From: Arachnia propionica
Lineage (GTDB): Bacteria > Actinomycetota > Actinomycetes > Propionibacteriales > Propionibacteriaceae
NCBI RefSeq assembly: GCF_003932785.1
Contig: NZ_RQYT01000008.1
Coordinates: 1-64,000 of the forward strand
Length of the DNA: 64,000 nt
Direction: 5' to 3'
Shown here: one piece after another, positions 18,025 to 26,976 of the stretch
Numbering within the stretch: the first letter of the stretch is position 1
How the letters are laid out: the number at the start of each line of letters is the position of its first letter
The notes under the pieces: generated by a model
Databases searched by the model: none
Told to the model about the DNA's origin: nothing
The model's input: only the letters and a program-made list of their open reading frames with translations
Position numbers and translations under genes: made by a program

Positions 18025-19197
18025 ATGCAGGAAATCAATGTGGGACTCATCGGCGGCGGGTTCATGGGCAAGGCCCATTCGCTCGCCTACGCCGCGATGC
18101 CGATGTTCTTCTGGCCGGCGCCGGCCATTCCGGTACGCAGGATCGTGGCCGAGGCCGACGCCGATCTGGCAGCCGTGGCGGCGAAGCGGTTCGGGTTCGA
18201 GCGCTCGACCGCGGACTGGCGCGAGATCGTCGAGGATCCTGACGTTCACGTCGTGGACATCGCGACTCCGAACAATCTGCACGCGGAGGCGGCCATCGCG
18301 GCTGCTCAGGCGGGCAAGCACATCATCTGTGAGAAACCCTTGGCGCGGACCTCCCAGGAGGCCAAGGCGATGTACGAAGCGGCCAAGGGCGCGGGAATCG
18401 TGCACATGGTGGCCTTCAACTATCGACGCACCCCGGCGGTGGCGTTGGCCAAGAAGTACATCGAGGAGGGGGCCATTGGCCGAATCCTCAGTTTCCGTGG
18501 GACCTACCTCCAGGACTGGAGCGCTGACCCCGACTCGCCGCTTTCGTGGCGCTTCCAGAAGTCCATCGCAGGCTCCGGCGCCTTGGGGGACATCGCCACC
18601 CATGTGATCGACATGGCGCGTTATCTGGTGGGCGAGGTTGCCTCCGTCAACGCGATCATGAACACCTGGATCGCGGATCGGCCGGTCCAGGCCGAAGGCG
18701 CTGATCTTCTCGGGACGAGCAAGAACAGCGGTGGACCTCGTGCTGAGGTGGATGTCGACGATGAGGTGATGACGATGCTGAAGTTCGCGGACGGCGCCGT
18801 CGGTTCGGTGGAGGCCACTCGCAATGCGTATGGCCGGAACAACTTCATCACGCTCGAGATCCATGGGACGGAGGGCTCCATCCACTTCAACTATGAGCGA
18901 CGCGACGAACTCCAGGTGTGCTTCGCCAGCGATGGTTCGGATCGGCGTGGCTTCCGCACGGTGTACACCGGACCGGCGCACCCCTACGGCGATGCCCTGT
19001 GGCCGATCCCGGCCCTGGGAATCGGGTACGGGGAAACGAAGATCATCGAGGCGCACGACTTCATCAAGGCGATTGTGGAGGGCGGCACGGTGAGTCCGAA
19101 CTTCGCTGACGGTTATCAGATCGCGCTGATCGAGGATGCCATCGCTGCCTCGGCGGCCTCGGGCAGCTGGGTCGACGTGCCGTCGATCGACGGATGA
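18025..19197 (+). CDS. Gfo/Idh/MocA-family oxidoreductase
   Basis: Dehydrogenase of 390 residues with VGLIGGGFMGKAHSLAY (5-21), catalytic-Lys motif ICEKPLAR and a following MVAFNYRRTPA. The last gene of cluster A. It is clearly paralogous to the dehydrogenase of cluster B at 32715 (shared order GxxHS-Y, WR, LGD, H-D motifs). GAGGAGTAAC precedes the ATG. It likely acts at a second oxidation step or on a different carbon from the gene at 15145. Confidence 0.9.
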   Translation: MQEINVGLIGGGFMGKAHSLAYAAMPMFFWPAPAIPVRRIVAEADADLAAVAAKRFGFERSTADWREIVEDPDVHVVDIATPNNLHAEAAIAAAQAGKHIICEKPLARTSQEAKAMYEAAKGAGIVHMVAFNYRRTPAVALAKKYIEEGAIGRILSFRGTYLQDWSADPDSPLSWRFQKSIAGSGALGDIATHVIDMARYLVGEVASVNAIMNTWIADRPVQAEGADLLGTSKNSGGPRAEVDVDDEVMTMLKFADGAVGSVEATRNAYGRNNFITLEIHGTEGSIHFNYERRDELQVCFASDGSDRRGFRTVYTGPAHPYGDALWPIPALGIGYGETKIIEAHDFIKAIVEGGTVSPNFADGYQIALIEDAIAASAASGSWVDVPSIDG

Positions 19198-19219
19198 CCT
19201 CTTCCCTCCTGTAGGGGAC

Positions 19220-19252
19220 GGCGGCGTGGACCCGGGATGGGTTCACGCCGCC
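19220..19252. terminator. Stem-loop terminator after cluster A
   Basis: GGCGGCGTGGACCC (19220-19233) pairs with GGGTTCACGCCGCC (19239-19252) around a 5-base loop, 22 bp after the cluster A stop. It also lies downstream of the convergent TetR gene and could serve both. Confidence 0.75.
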
Positions 19253-19321
19253 CTTGGTTCGAGGCGCATCACGGGGCTTGAGGCCGAGGGCGATCGGGGC
19301 TCCCAAGCGGATGGTGAGTGC

Positions 19322-19918
19322 TCAGTCGATTCCCCGGCTGGCCAGATAGGCGTCGATGACCGTGCAGAGTTCCTGCGTGTCGCGGTGCTCGTCGCCCGTG
19401 ACGGTGCCGAGCAGCGGCAGGCTGCCGCGGAAGACGGCGCTGGCCTGGCGGGCGGCAAGCTCGAGGTCGTCCCTTGGCAGGTCGGGGTTGCGTTCGGCCA
19501 GGAGGGTGACGAGGCGGGCCGCGAAGGCCTGATTCACGCCGTCGACCTCCTGGCGCAGCGACGCCGGCAGATTCGGGTGTGCGTAGATGAGGGTGAAGGT
19601 GGCGTTGGCACGCTTGAACTCGGCCAGTGGGTGGAGGAGGGTCGAGATCAGATCCCGACGCGGAGTGGCCGCGCTGATCGTGGGCCACACCCCTTGGTAG
19701 ACCTCGCTGAGGCGGGTGAGGTAGTCGTGGACGACGGCCCGCAGGATGTCGGTGCGGTCGGTGAAGTACTGGTACAGCGAGCCGGGGGAGATGCCCGCCT
19801 CGGCCGCGATGGCGTTCGTCGTCGCCCGGTCCACTCCGTCGCGGGCGAACACGACGACGGCGGCCTCGACGATGGCGGCCATCCGGGCCAGGCCGCGGGC
19901 TGAACGTTGGGTCGCCAC
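19322..19918 (-). CDS. TetR-family transcriptional repressor
   Basis: Repressor of 198 residues. The TetR N-terminal HTH spans about residues 12-58 (AIAAEAGISPGSLYQYFTDRTDILRAV), followed by a ligand-binding helical domain. It is divergent from the aldo/keto reductase gene, and two similar palindromes occupy the 74-bp gap. That arrangement is typical of a local repressor of a detoxifying oxidoreductase. A fragment like its 3' end occurs at 9787-9833. Confidence 0.9.
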   Translation of the reverse strand: MATQRSARGLARMAAIVEAAVVVFARDGVDRATTNAIAAEAGISPGSLYQYFTDRTDILRAVVHDYLTRLSEVYQGVWPTISAATPRRDLISTLLHPLAEFKRANATFTLIYAHPNLPASLRQEVDGVNQAFAARLVTLLAERNPDLPRDDLELAARQASAVFRGSLPLLGTVTGDEHRDTQELCTVIDAYLASRGID

Positions 19919-19934
19919 AGCTCCTCCTTGTGGA

Positions 19935-19976
19935 TGCGAGCAAAAGCTCGTATGTTGGTGCGAGTCATTACTCGCA
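19935..19976. promoter_or_regulatory. Twin TetR operators
   Basis: TGCGAGCAAAAGCTCGTA (19935-19952) and TGCGAGTCATTACTCGCA (19959-19976) share the arms TGCGAG / CTCG(C/T)A. The second is a perfect 7+7 dyad. Centres are 24 bp apart, in the gap between the TetR gene and the aldo/keto reductase. Confidence 0.72.
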
Positions 19977-19992
19977 TTGAGAGGATAACGCA

Positions 19993-20952
19993 GTGAGGCG
20001 AAGCATCGGAGGCATCGAGACCTTCCCCATTGGGCTCGGCTGCATGGGCATGACCATGTCCTACGGGCCCGTTGACAAGGCCGAGGCGGCAGCGACGGTG
20101 CAGGCCGCCGTCGACGCGGGCGTCACCCTGTTCGACACCGCCCAGATGTATGGCGGCGGCCGTAACGAGGCATTCATCGGCCCCTTGCTGGAGCCGTTCC
20201 GTGACGAGATCGTCCTCGCCACGAAGTCCGGCATCAGGAGCCTTGGCGGCCTGCCGGTCGGCCTGGACGGCCGCCCCGAGTCCATCCGCAAGGGACTCGA
20301 CGCGTCACTGAAACGGCTGCGCACCGACCGGGTCGACCTGTACTACCTGCACCGGGTCGACCCGAAGGTGCCGCTGGAGGACAGCGTCGGTGCGCTGGCC
20401 GACGGGGTGCGCGCGGGCAAGGTGCGTGCCATCGGGCTCAGCGAGGTCACCGGGAACCAGCTCCGTCGCGCCCACGCCGTGCACCCCGTCGCAGCCGTCC
20501 AGATGGAGTGGTCGCTGTTCTCCCGCTTGCTGGAGGACGACGTGCTGCCGGTCGCCCGGGAGCTCGGGGTCGGGATCGTCACCTACTCACCGCTCGGCCG
20601 GGGCATGCTGACCGGGTCGCCCGCGGCGACGACCAATCTTTCCCTCCTCGACTACCGCCGCATCCTGCCGCGCTGGCGCAAGGAGAACCTCGCCGCGAAC
20701 CTCCGAACCGTGGACGTCATCCGGCAGGTCTCGGCCCGTCACGACGCCACCCCCGGTCAGGTGGCACTGGCCTGGGTGCTGGCCCGCGGCGACGACGTCG
20801 TCCCGATCCCCGGCACCAAACGCCGCCGCCACCTCAAGGAGAACCTCACGGCGCTGGAGCTCCGGCTCAGCGCGGAGGATCTCGCCGAACTCGACCGGAT
20901 TCGCGCCCGGGGCGACCGGTACGGGAGGCTCGGGGTGAGCGCGGAGGAGTGA
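19993..20952 (+). CDS. Aldo/keto reductase
   Basis: NADPH-dependent reductase of 319 residues. The catalytic tetrad is visible as Asp in LFDTAQMYGG (Asp and Tyr), Lys in LATKSG and His in YYLHRVD. The C-terminal NADPH site is IPGTKRRRHLKEN. The start is a GTG about 17 bases after the second operator, so repressor binding would block transcription directly. The substrate is probably a small aldehyde or ketone; unproven. Confidence 0.9.
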   Translation: MRRSIGGIETFPIGLGCMGMTMSYGPVDKAEAAATVQAAVDAGVTLFDTAQMYGGGRNEAFIGPLLEPFRDEIVLATKSGIRSLGGLPVGLDGRPESIRKGLDASLKRLRTDRVDLYYLHRVDPKVPLEDSVGALADGVRAGKVRAIGLSEVTGNQLRRAHAVHPVAAVQMEWSLFSRLLEDDVLPVARELGVGIVTYSPLGRGMLTGSPAATTNLSLLDYRRILPRWRKENLAANLRTVDVIRQVSARHDATPGQVALAWVLARGDDVVPIPGTKRRRHLKENLTALELRLSAEDLAELDRIRARGDRYGRLGVSAEE

Positions 20953-20964
20953 AGCTGTGGATCT

Positions 20965-22260
20965 TCACACGGCGTCTGCAGTGGTTGGGTTGGTGTGGGC
21001 GAGGGTTTTGTCGACGATGAGGTAGGTGATGGCCAGGCCGGCGGCTGCCAGTACCGTTGCCACCACGCTCACGATGGTGAATCCGGCGGAACCCGCGAAG
21101 GCGACGCCACTTCCACCGGCCACGACCATGATGACGCCGGAGATGGTCGTGAGGGTCGTGAAGTCGGTTCCTGAGCTCTCGAGCCTGGTCAGATCCATGG
21201 CGATTGTCAGGGTGACCGCGGAGGCGGCGGCGAAACCGGCGTTGGACAGCACGGTCACGGCGACAGCGGTCACGGTGGACCTGGGGTCGAGGCTGAGCCA
21301 GATCGTCGCTGCTGTGCCGACGAGTTGAACAAGACCGAGCCACAGCAGGGAACGGCGGCGCCCCAGCCGAGCGATGAACCAACCCCCGAGCAGGCCGCTC
21401 AGGGTTCCGGCGACACCGCCGCCGATCACGATCACCGCCGCCAGACTCTCCTCGGGCCAGCCTGCTGCCGTGAGCATGGGGCGCAGGAGGTTGTACGAGA
21501 CGGTGCCGCCAGCCACGTACAGCGGCATGATGACGAATGCCCAGATGGCCACGCCCGGACGCCGGAAGAACGCGATGATGGTCCGCGGTGTGACATGGGG
21601 CTTCGCCAGGTGGGCGGAGGTCCGGTTCTCCGGCCAACTGAGGATCAGGGCCAAGGGTAGGGCGCTGAGGAGGGCGAGTACCACCATCGCGACGCTCCAT
21701 CCGAATGTCCCCGAGATCATCAGGAGCAGGCCGCCGCCCACCACCTGGGCGAAACTCGCCCCAGCGGCCTGCGCGCCATTGCCGATCCCACGGTCCGTCG
21801 CCCCGAGGAGTCGCGTCGTCGTCGCATCGGCGGCGACGTCCTGAGTGCCCGCGAAGACGAACATGACCGCGAAGACGGTGAGAATGGTGGCGAAGTCGCG
21901 GGCCGGGCTCAGGAGGGCCAGGCCCAAGGCGCCGAGGGTCAGCGCGACGTGGCAGAGGATCAGCCAGCCTCGGTAATGGCCGAGGAGGCGGGACCCGAAA
22001 CGATCGACCAAGGGTGCCCACAGGAACTTGAGGACGATGATGAGGGCGAGTCCGGCAGCCGCTCCCAGGACCTCCAACGACATTCCGGCGCGTTGGGCGG
22101 CGATGAGGAATGTGTAGTTGTAGGCCGCCAGACACAGGTTCTGTGTGCTGTAGAGGGTGGCAACGAGTGTGAGTCGTCTGGTGCGCCCCATCAGCTGACC
22201 TGTTGCCGCAGTGGGTTGAAGGGCGCTGCGAGCTGCCTCGGTTGAGGGAGAGGGCGACAT
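20965..22260 (-). CDS. MFS transporter, RhtX/FptX/YbtX-like (putative metallophore permease)
   Basis: Membrane transporter of 431 residues with 12 predicted helices. Features such as LVATLYSTQNL, LKFLWAPLVDRFG and FVFAGTQDVAADA resemble the AmpG/RhtX group that includes siderophore permeases. I chose the ATG at 22260; the longer frame reads into the shared promoter. It is divergent from a fused ABC transporter, with a DtxR-like box between. In the yersiniabactin system YbtX accompanies YbtPQ, so a joint role in metallophore uptake is proposed from context. Confidence 0.8.
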   Translation of the reverse strand: MSPSPSTEAARSALQPTAATGQLMGRTRRLTLVATLYSTQNLCLAAYNYTFLIAAQRAGMSLEVLGAAAGLALIIVLKFLWAPLVDRFGSRLLGHYRGWLILCHVALTLGALGLALLSPARDFATILTVFAVMFVFAGTQDVAADATTTRLLGATDRGIGNGAQAAGASFAQVVGGGLLLMISGTFGWSVAMVVLALLSALPLALILSWPENRTSAHLAKPHVTPRTIIAFFRRPGVAIWAFVIMPLYVAGGTVSYNLLRPMLTAAGWPEESLAAVIVIGGGVAGTLSGLLGGWFIARLGRRRSLLWLGLVQLVGTAATIWLSLDPRSTVTAVAVTVLSNAGFAAASAVTLTIAMDLTRLESSGTDFTTLTTISGVIMVVAGGSGVAFAGSAGFTIVSVVATVLAAAGLAITYLIVDKTLAHTNPTTADAV

Positions 22261-22308
22261 CAGGGCTCCTGCTGGAGGGGGCGACAAGGGGCGAAGCTCT
22301 AGCGATAC

Positions 22309-22327
22309 TATGGCAAGCCTCGCCTTA
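22309..22327. promoter_or_regulatory. DtxR/IdeR-like iron box
   Basis: TATGGCAAGCCTCGCCTTA is a 19-bp dyad (TAnGGCnAG-C-CTnGCCnTA) and matches the consensus DtxR box at about 12 of 19 positions, with the conserved GG...AGCCT...CC core. It is 26 bp before the ABC transporter start and 49 bp before the divergent MFS start. Iron-dependent repression of both genes is the natural reading. Confidence 0.7.
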
Positions 22328-22352
22328 CTAGCAACGGGAAGGGTGTGTCTCG

Positions 22353-25300
22353 ATGGCTCGTTCGACGAATCGAGCAGCTGCACGGAGTGTCGTGGAGGCA
22401 GCGCGGGTGCAACGAGCCCGATTGGCCCTCAGTTCGATCCTCGCCGTTGCGGCGGCCCTGGCTGGGCTGGTGCCCTATGTCGTCGTCTTCCTCGTGGCCG
22501 ACGAGTTGTTCGTGCGACGGAGTGGGCACTCGGGGCACCTGGTGGTGTTGGCGTTCTGGGCGGCGGGGGCGGTGGTGCTCAAGGTGATGCTCAAGGCACT
22601 GGCGAACGCCGTCTCCCATGCCGCCGCCTATCGTGTCCTGGCCGACCTGCGCCTGGCCCTCGCCGAGAAGATCACCAGCATGCCCCTCGGCAGGGTGCGG
22701 TCCTACAGTTCTGGACACCTCCGCAAGGTGCTCCAGGACGATGTCGAACAACTCGAACTGGGGCTCTCCCATGCCATCCCCGACCTCTCAGCGGCGCTCG
22801 CGGTTCCGCTGGCCAGCATCGTCGTCATGTTCGTCATCAGTTGGCCGATGGCCCTGGCCGCACTGTTCGTCGTCATCCTCGCCGTTGCCCTCGTCGTGTG
22901 GGGGGTGAGACGATCCTCGGGAATGGCGACCGAGGAGTCCCGGGTCAAGAGCGACCTCAACACTTCTGTCATCTCCTTCCTGCGTGGCATGAAGGAGATC
23001 CGTGGTTTCATGCCCGGGCGGACCGGTTTTGCCGCAACGGATGCCGCGATCACCGGGATCCAACGCGTGGAGGACGCGAAGATGGCGCGAGGGAAGTGGC
23101 AGGCCGTGGCCTCCACCGCGCTGGTCGGGAATGCGCTGCTCTTTCTCCTCCCCCTGGGTCTGTGGCTCCTCCATGCCGGTGCCCTCACCTCCTCGTCACT
23201 CATCTTCTTCCTGCTCATCGGTACGGGTTTCGCCCAGCCACTGATGAACCTGATGATCAGCCTGGCCGTGCTGCAGTACCAGATCGAGGCGGGTGTGAGG
23301 GGTATCGATCAGATCCTCAAGGAACCCGATCTCACCAGCCCCTCGACACCGCGGGTTGCCACGGGGACCATGATCGAGTGTCGTGGGGTCCGGTTCGCCT
23401 ACGGCGATGGGGGGCCGGAGGTTCTCGGCGGCATCGACCTCACGGTCCCTGCCGGAGGGAGTCTCGCCCTCGTCGGCCCCTCCGGAGGGGGGAAGTCGAC
23501 GCTCATGGGCCTGCTGGCCCGGTTCCACGACCCGACCGCCGGTGCGGTGATGCTGGGTGGGGTGGATCTCAGGGAGATGGACCCGGTGACACTCATGACG
23601 CGGGTCGCCTATGTGCAGCAGGATGACCACCTGTTCGCTGACACGGTGCTCAACAACATCCGCATGGCCCGCCCAGATGCCACCGACGAGGAGGTGGTCG
23701 AGGCCGCTCGACGTGCGAGGGTCGCGGATTTCATCCCCAACCTCGCCGACGGCTGGGACACCGTTCTTCCCTCAGGGGGCGGAAACCTCTCCGGAGGGCA
23801 GCGGCAACGGATCTCGATCGCCCGCGCCATGCTCAAGGGGGCCGGAGTCGTTCTGCTCGATGAGGCCACCGCCTTCCTCGACCCGGAGAGTGAGCGTGCC
23901 GTCGGTGAAGCCGTCGCCGAGCTCCGACGCAGTGCGACGGTCGTCACCATCGCGCACAGGCTCGGTTCCATCGTTGACCACGACCGTGTCGCCTACATCG
24001 ACGAGGGACGGGTGCTGGCCCTCGGTCGGCACGCGGACCTGCTCACCAGCTGCCCCGACTATGCAGAACTGTGGGAGGCCTACCAGCACACCCAGGGGTG
24101 GCGTCTCGAGGCCCGTGAGGCCTCCGCCGCCCACCCCGCCGCACCTCCATCGCCGCGACGCGGGCAGGGAAGCGAGTCAAGGAGCCGCCCGGGGACCGCT
24201 CCCCGCGTGGCGGGTTTGACCCGCATGGGTCCCATCCGACAGTGGTTGTCGATGCTGGGGGAGCGCAGGGGCGACCTGTGGCGGCGGGGCATCTGGTGGA
24301 TCCTCCTGGACGGCATGCTCACGAGCGCGCCGATCGTCGTCCTGCTCCTCGCGCTCCTCGAGGTGCTCGGTGATGGCCCCGATTCGAGCTCGTGGTGGCG
24401 GTACGGCCTGATCCTGCTGGCCCTGTACCTGGCCCGCTGGGTGGCAGGGGTTGGCCTGGCCAGCACCTGGTGGCCCACTGCCAATGCCGCCATCGCGGCA
24501 CTGAGACGCGGAGTGCTGGCGCATCTGCGGCGCATCCCGATGGGGCGCTACGTCCGTTTCGACGTCGGCCGCACCGCCACCCTGGTCACCTCCGACCTAC
24601 CCCTGATCGACTTCACGAACCTTCCCGCACGACTCATCGTCGGGGTGATCCAGCCCCTGGTGGCGACGGTGGTGCTGTTCCTGCTCGACTGGCAGCTGGC
24701 GGTTGCCGCGTTGCTCGGGTTGCCGGTCTTCTTCCTCCTGTTGTTCCTGGCCAACCGGGTGCAGCGGGGGGTGATGGGTGAGGTCACCCGGATCCGGTCG
24801 CAGGCCACGACCGATCTGCTGGAGCTGGTGCGTGGGACGGCGGTGTTGCGCGCGAACCCGGATGCGCCGCAGATCGGCCGGTACCGGGCCACGGTTGAGG
24901 AACTGCGGCGGGCCAGTGTGGCGATGGCCGTCCGCACCAGCCCCGTCAGTTCCCTGGCCTCCGTCATCCTGGAGTTGGGTTTCGCGATGCTCGTGCTGTT
25001 CGTATGCCTCCGCACCGTCGGGCAGAGCCTGCCGCAGGACGTGGCCCTGCTGCTGCTCGTCATCGCCCTGAGCATCTACCGGCCTTACCAGGAACTCATG
25101 GACTTGGCCAACTACCGCCACCTTCAGGAACACATCGTGGAGCGGGTCGCGGAGGTCTGGGACGTCGATCCCATGCCCGAGAACCCGGTTGCAACGGCAA
25201 CGGGCAGCGCCGTGGAGTTCCGTTCGGTCGGCTTCTCCTACGACGGGAGACGCCCGGTGCTCACAGACGTCTCCTTCGAGGCCGCGCCGGGGCGGGTCAC

Positions 25301-25940
25301 CGCGCTCGTGGGGCCCTCCGGTGCCGGGAAGACGACGGTGAACAACTTGGTGGCCCGTTTCTGGGACACGACGGAGGGCGAGGTCCTCATCGGAGGAGCA
25401 GACGTGCGTCACCTGGGAGAGGACGCCCTGGCCGGATTGGTGACCACCGTCCATCAGGACGTGTACCTCTTCCCCGCCACGGTGCGGGAAAACCTCACGC
25501 TCGGGGCGCAGGTCGAGGAGGAGCGACTGCTGGCTGCCCTGGAGGCAGCTCAGGCGTGGGGCTTCGTCGAGCGGCTACCCAGGGGGCTCGACGAGCCTTT
25601 GAGCGAGGGTGGGCTCAACCTGTCCGGTGGGCAACGTCAGCGACTCGCGATCGCCCGTGCCCTCGTGAAGGACGCTCCCGTGCTCCTGCTCGATGAGGCC
25701 GTCGCGGCCGTGGATCCGCGAACCGAGGTGAAGATCCAGCGAGCCCTGGAAAGCCTGGTGCAAGGACGGACGGTGATGGTGGTTGCGCATCGGCTCAACA
25801 CCATCCAAGGGGCGGACCGGATCGTGGTGCTCAACGACCACACCGTCGAGGCCAGCGGCACCCACGGCGATCTGCTTGCCTTGAGCGCCACGTATCGACG
25901 GTTGTGGGAGGCAACCTCAGCCTCCACCCCACGCCCATGA
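22353..25940 (+). CDS. Fused double ABC transporter (YbtP-YbtQ-like), putative metallophore importer
   Basis: Protein of 1195 residues made of two complete half-transporters. The first has a six-helix membrane domain (about 25-310) and an ATPase with GPSGGGKST (about 375), LSGGQRQR (about 479) and LLDEAT. The second has a membrane domain (about 640-930) and an ATPase with GPSGAGKTT (about 987), LSGGQRQR (about 1089) and LLDEAV. Exporter-fold proteins of this kind that import siderophores (YbtPQ, IrtAB) normally work as two subunits; here they are one chain. The iron box and divergent MFS support metallophore uptake, although export cannot be excluded. Confidence 0.88.
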   Translation: MARSTNRAAARSVVEAARVQRARLALSSILAVAAALAGLVPYVVVFLVADELFVRRSGHSGHLVVLAFWAAGAVVLKVMLKALANAVSHAAAYRVLADLRLALAEKITSMPLGRVRSYSSGHLRKVLQDDVEQLELGLSHAIPDLSAALAVPLASIVVMFVISWPMALAALFVVILAVALVVWGVRRSSGMATEESRVKSDLNTSVISFLRGMKEIRGFMPGRTGFAATDAAITGIQRVEDAKMARGKWQAVASTALVGNALLFLLPLGLWLLHAGALTSSSLIFFLLIGTGFAQPLMNLMISLAVLQYQIEAGVRGIDQILKEPDLTSPSTPRVATGTMIECRGVRFAYGDGGPEVLGGIDLTVPAGGSLALVGPSGGGKSTLMGLLARFHDPTAGAVMLGGVDLREMDPVTLMTRVAYVQQDDHLFADTVLNNIRMARPDATDEEVVEAARRARVADFIPNLADGWDTVLPSGGGNLSGGQRQRISIARAMLKGAGVVLLDEATAFLDPESERAVGEAVAELRRSATVVTIAHRLGSIVDHDRVAYIDEGRVLALGRHADLLTSCPDYAELWEAYQHTQGWRLEAREASAAHPAAPPSPRRGQGSESRSRPGTAPRVAGLTRMGPIRQWLSMLGERRGDLWRRGIWWILLDGMLTSAPIVVLLLALLEVLGDGPDSSSWWRYGLILLALYLARWVAGVGLASTWWPTANAAIAALRRGVLAHLRRIPMGRYVRFDVGRTATLVTSDLPLIDFTNLPARLIVGVIQPLVATVVLFLLDWQLAVAALLGLPVFFLLLFLANRVQRGVMGEVTRIRSQATTDLLELVRGTAVLRANPDAPQIGRYRATVEELRRASVAMAVRTSPVSSLASVILELGFAMLVLFVCLRTVGQSLPQDVALLLLVIALSIYRPYQELMDLANYRHLQEHIVERVAEVWDVDPMPENPVATATGSAVEFRSVGFSYDGRRPVLTDVSFEAAPGRVTALVGPSGAGKTTVNNLVARFWDTTEGEVLIGGADVRHLGEDALAGLVTTVHQDVYLFPATVRENLTLGAQVEEERLLAALEAAQAWGFVERLPRGLDEPLSEGGLNLSGGQRQRLAIARALVKDAPVLLLDEAVAAVDPRTEVKIQRALESLVQGRTVMVVAHRLNTIQGADRIVVLNDHTVEASGTHGDLLALSATYRRLWEATSASTPRP

Positions 25941-25944
25941 AAAG

Positions 25945-25976
25945 CCATGGGGCCCGGATTGCTCCGGGCCCCATGG
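25945..25976. terminator. Bidirectional terminator
   Basis: CCATGGGGCCCGGA (25945-25958) pairs perfectly with TCCGGGCCCCATGG (25963-25976) around TTGC. It lies between the convergent ABC transporter stop (25940) and the permease stop (25990). Confidence 0.85.
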
Positions 25977-25989
25977 TTGTGATTGAGGA

Positions 25990-26976
25990 TCAGCGTCGGC
26001 GGTTTTTCCGCTCGTCGATGATGATGGCGAGGATGATGATCGCGCCCTTGACCACCATCTGCCAGAACGGGGAGACACCCAGCATGGTGAGGCCCACGTT
26101 GATGACGCCGATGATGAGGGTACCGACCATGACGCCCCACACCGTGCCGACGCCGCCGTTGAAGGAGGTGCCGCCGATGACGGTGGCGGTGATGACGTCG
26201 AGCTCCAGCATGACACCGAAGCTCGGGTTTCCGGTGGTGTTGCGTGCCGTGAGGACGATGGCGGCGACGGCGGCCAGCAGACCGATCATCGTGTAGATCT
26301 TGAAGTGGTTCTTCGCCACCGAGATGCCGGAGACCTTGGCGGCCATCTCGTTGCCACCGATGGCGTAGATGTGACGCCCGAACCGCGTGCGGTTGTAGAC
26401 GAACCACATCGCCACGGCCAACAGGACCAGGATGATGATGGGCGTGACGCCCTGACCGATGGCCGTGAACCCGGGGGCCAGGTTGCTGACCGGACGCCCG
26501 TTGGTGATGATGTTCGCGAAACCGCGGGCCGCGGTCATCATGCCCAGGGTGGCGATGAACGGCGGGATCTTGAAGATCGCGATGAGGCTGCCGACGGTGC
26601 CACCGACGAGAGCCCCGGCCAGGAGACCCATGAGCAGGGACACGAAGATCGGCATGGCGGGGAGCCCTGGGATGAGGGTCCCGGCACCGGGCCGCTGGGC
26701 GAAGGCCGCCACGATCACGGAGACGAACGCGACGGTGGAGCCGACGGACAGGTCGATGCCCTTGGTGATGATGGCGGCCATCATGCCGAGGGAGATGATG
26801 CCGATGGGGGCCACCTGGACCACCAGGTTCATCAGGTTCTGGGTGGCGAAGAAGCGTCCCTCGGTCAGGATCGTGAAGAGGATGACGAACCCGATCAGGA
26901 TGAACAGGATGGAGTAGGTGCGGATGAACTCGCCCACATCGAACTTGGTGCGCGAGACGGAAGCAGTATCAGACAT
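25990..26976 (-). CDS. Sugar ABC transporter permease (RbsC-like), cluster B
   Basis: Permease of 328 residues with the BPD_transp_2 hallmark [16 protein letters not shown], a second motif [16 protein letters not shown] and about nine helices. It starts inside the last codons of the ATPase gene (8-base overlap), so the two are coupled. With the ATPase and lipoprotein upstream it makes the cluster B importer, probably for an inositol-like substrate given its neighbours. Confidence 0.93.
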   Translation of the reverse strand: MSDTASVSRTKFDVGEFIRTYSILFILIGFVILFTILTEGRFFATQNLMNLVVQVAPIGIISLGMMAAIITKGIDLSVGSTVAFVSVIVAAFAQRPGAGTLIPGLPAMPIFVSLLMGLLAGALVGGTVGSLIAIFKIPPFIATLGMMTAARGFANIITNGRPVSNLAPGFTAIGQGVTPIIILVLLAVAMWFVYNRTRFGRHIYAIGGNEMAAKVSGISVAKNHFKIYTMIGLLAAVAAIVLTARNTTGNPSFGVMLELDVITATVIGGTSFNGGVGTVWGVMVGTLIIGVINVGLTMLGVSPFWQMVVKGAIIILAIIIDERKNRRR

